Assembly (NCBI GenBank): GCA_902462475.1
Contig: CABQCB010000123.1
Location: forward strand, 1-6,067
DNA from: an uncultured Oscillibacter sp.
GTDB taxonomy: Bacteria; Bacillota_A; Clostridia; Oscillospirales; Oscillospiraceae
Length of the DNA: 6,067 bases
Reading direction: 5' to 3'
Part shown: positions 4,841 through 6,067 of the stretch, piece by piece
Numbering within the stretch: the stretch's first letter is position 1
Layout: every line of letters starts with the position of its first letter
The notes under the pieces: generated by a model
Database searches by the model: none
The model's input: only the letters and a program-made list of their open reading frames with translations
What the model was told of the DNA's origin: nothing
Position numbers and translations under genes: made by a program

Positions 4841-6045
4841 AAGCGGAGAGAAAACCCCTGGGCCTCTATATCCATGTGCCCTTCTGCAAGCATAAGTGCA
4901 TCTACTGCGACTTTTACTCCCTGGCCGGACAGGAAGCGCGCATGGACGACTATACCGCCGCCGTGTGCGCCCACCTGACGGAGACGGCGCCCTTTGCCGC
5001 CGGGCATATGGTGGACACGGTCTATATCGGCGGCGGCACCCCCACCTATCTGGGCCCTGCGCGGCTGGGGAAGATCCTCAAGACCGTCCACAAAAAGTAC
5101 CGCGTGGCCAAGGACGCGGAGATCACCCTGGAGGCCAATCCCGACTCCGCCGGGGACTGGAAGATATTGCGCGCTCTGCGCCGCGCCGGGGTGAACCGGA
5201 TCTCTCTTGGCATGCAGTCTGCCTGCGATGAAGAGCTCTCGGCCATCGGCCGGGTGCACACCCAGGCCCAGACGGCCGCGGCGGTGGAGGCCGTGCGCCG
5301 GGCGGGCATCAAAAACCTCTCCCTGGACCTCATTTACGGTCTGCCGGACCAGACCCCGGAGCGCTGGCAGGAAAACCTCTCTGCCGCCGTGGCCCTGGAG
5401 CCGGAGCACCTGAGCTGCTACGGACTGAAGGTGGAGGAGGGTACGCCCCTTTTCCAGCGGCGGGAGGCGTACAACCTGCCCGGAGACGATGCCCAGGCGG
5501 ATATGTACCTCTACACGGTGGAGTTTCTGGAGCGCATGGGCTACGCCCAGTACGAGATCTCCAACTTCGCCCGGCCGGGCAAGGAGTCCCGGCACAACCT
5601 CAAATACTGGCATCTGGACGAGTACGCCGGCTTCGGCCCCGGGGCCCACTCGGACTTCGGCGGCGTGCGCTACGCCTACGCCCGGGATCTGGACGCCTAT
5701 ATCCGGGGCGTGGCCACCGGCGCGCCCATGCTCTCGGAAAGTGAGCGCATCCCGGCTCTGGACCGGGACACGGAGTATGTGATGCTGGGCCTGCGGCTGC
5801 GGGAGGGGCTGGACCCCAGGGAGTTTGAGCGCCGGTTCCGCCGCCGCTTCCAATGCTTTGTCCCCTTCTTGGAGCAGTGCCGGCAAAACGGCTACGCCTG
5901 TGAAGAGGAGGGGCGCTGGCACCTGACGCCCAAGGGATTCCTGGTGTCCAACCAGATCATCGGCGGCATGCTGGACGCCCTGGCCCAGGACAAGCGGCGC
6001 CGGGCGGAGGCCGCTGCCCGGGGCGATTTCCGGGTGGAGCTTTGA
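4837..6045 (+). CDS. hemW: Radical SAM haem chaperone HemW (coproporphyrinogen III oxidase-like)
   Basis: The protein has 402 residues, typical of HemW. It starts GLYIHVPFCKHKCIYCDFYS: C17-x3-C21-x2-C24 bind the [4Fe-4S] cluster. The motif ends CDF rather than the extra-Cys form seen in true oxygen-independent coproporphyrinogen oxidase HemN. GGGTPTYL (65-72), the SAM-binding glycine motif, follows, then LEANPDS (98-104) and LDLIYGLPDQT (163-173). HNLKYW (253-258) is the HNxxYW motif associated with haem binding in HemW. GFGPGAHS (265-272) and a winged-helix-like C-terminal domain (about 310-385) complete the fold. HemW proteins bind haem and hand it to apoproteins such as cytochromes; they are often misannotated as HemN. 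An AAAGGAG site (4825-4831) lies 5 bases before the ATG, which overlaps the MATE stop by ATGA. In many Firmicutes hemW lies between lepA and hrcA; here a transporter takes the upstream place. Confidence 0.94.
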   Translation: MKAERKPLGLYIHVPFCKHKCIYCDFYSLAGQEARMDDYTAAVCAHLTETAPFAAGHMVDTVYIGGGTPTYLGPARLGKILKTVHKKYRVAKDAEITLEANPDSAGDWKILRALRRAGVNRISLGMQSACDEELSAIGRVHTQAQTAAAVEAVRRAGIKNLSLDLIYGLPDQTPERWQENLSAAVALEPEHLSCYGLKVEEGTPLFQRREAYNLPGDDAQADMYLYTVEFLERMGYAQYEISNFARPGKESRHNLKYWHLDEYAGFGPGAHSDFGGVRYAYARDLDAYIRGVATGAPMLSESERIPALDRDTEYVMLGLRLREGLDPREFERRFRRRFQCFVPFLEQCRQNGYACEEEGRWHLTPKGFLVSNQIIGGMLDALAQDKRRRAEAAARGDFRVEL

Positions 6046-6053
6046 AGCAAGCG

Positions 6054-6060
6054 GGGGAGG
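6054..6060 (+). promoter_or_regulatory. Possible ribosome binding site of a next gene beyond the window
   Basis: GGGGAGG follows the hemW stop by 8 bases, and the final A of the window (6067) is 6 bases beyond it, where a start codon could begin. No terminator is visible after hemW. This suggests the operon continues, but the next gene cannot be seen. Confidence 0.4.
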
Positions 6061-6067
6061 CGCCTGA

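Noticed and set aside
4765..5922. A 385-codon open frame on the - strand opposite hemW
   Set aside because: It is the same antisense shadow effect; it has no recognisable motifs and hemW on the + strand is unambiguous.
4837..6045. Annotation as oxygen-independent coproporphyrinogen III oxidase HemN
   Set aside because: The motif is CxxxCxxCDF without the additional HemN cysteine, and HNxxYW is present; both fit HemW.

Overview
The window is a GC-rich, gene-dense stretch in which every supportable gene lies on the + strand. The gene set and protein style suggest a strictly anaerobic, Gram-positive gut Clostridium relative, probably Oscillospiraceae (Flavonifractor/Lawsonibacter-like). The clues are an E. 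coli-type thymidine kinase, a PflX-like radical SAM protein, an MepA-like MATE transporter, HemW, strong AAGGAGG ribosome sites and very high GC. This placement is inference; no marker such as 16S rRNA is present.

Left block (1-3349). Seven genes are packed head to tail with overlaps or gaps of at most 13 bases, which points to one operon whose promoter lies upstream of the window. In order they are: the 3' end of mutY (adenine DNA glycosylase); an unrecognised 246-residue protein; two small membrane proteins of 78 and 63 residues; a 152-residue zinc-ribbon protein; tdk (thymidine kinase); and a PflX-like radical SAM protein joined to tdk by a 4-base ATGA overlap with no visible Shine-Dalgarno site of its own. 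Two nucleotide-related functions (DNA repair, thymidine salvage) flank a run of uncharacterised small proteins, so this looks more like a housekeeping read-through cluster than a single pathway.

Junction (3350-3454). The only real intergenic gap, 105 bases, holds a near-consensus sigma-A promoter (TTGCAA, 16 bases, TATAAT). Immediately after it comes a GC-rich hairpin with a T-rich tail. The predicted transcription start falls inside the left arm of the hairpin, so the same few bases may end the upstream operon and start the next one.

Right block (3455-6067). A 461-residue MATE-family exporter overlaps hemW (radical SAM haem chaperone) by ATGA. After hemW a purine-rich ribosome-site-like sequence runs up to the window edge, suggesting that the operon continues.

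No RNA genes, mobile elements, CRISPR arrays or pseudogenes were seen, and no convincing coding sequence was found on the - strand. The window is mostly ordinary core genome. The points worth a second look are the promoter/terminator overlap, the coupling hairpin at tdk/pflX, and the conserved-looking but unnamed genes between mutY and tdk.
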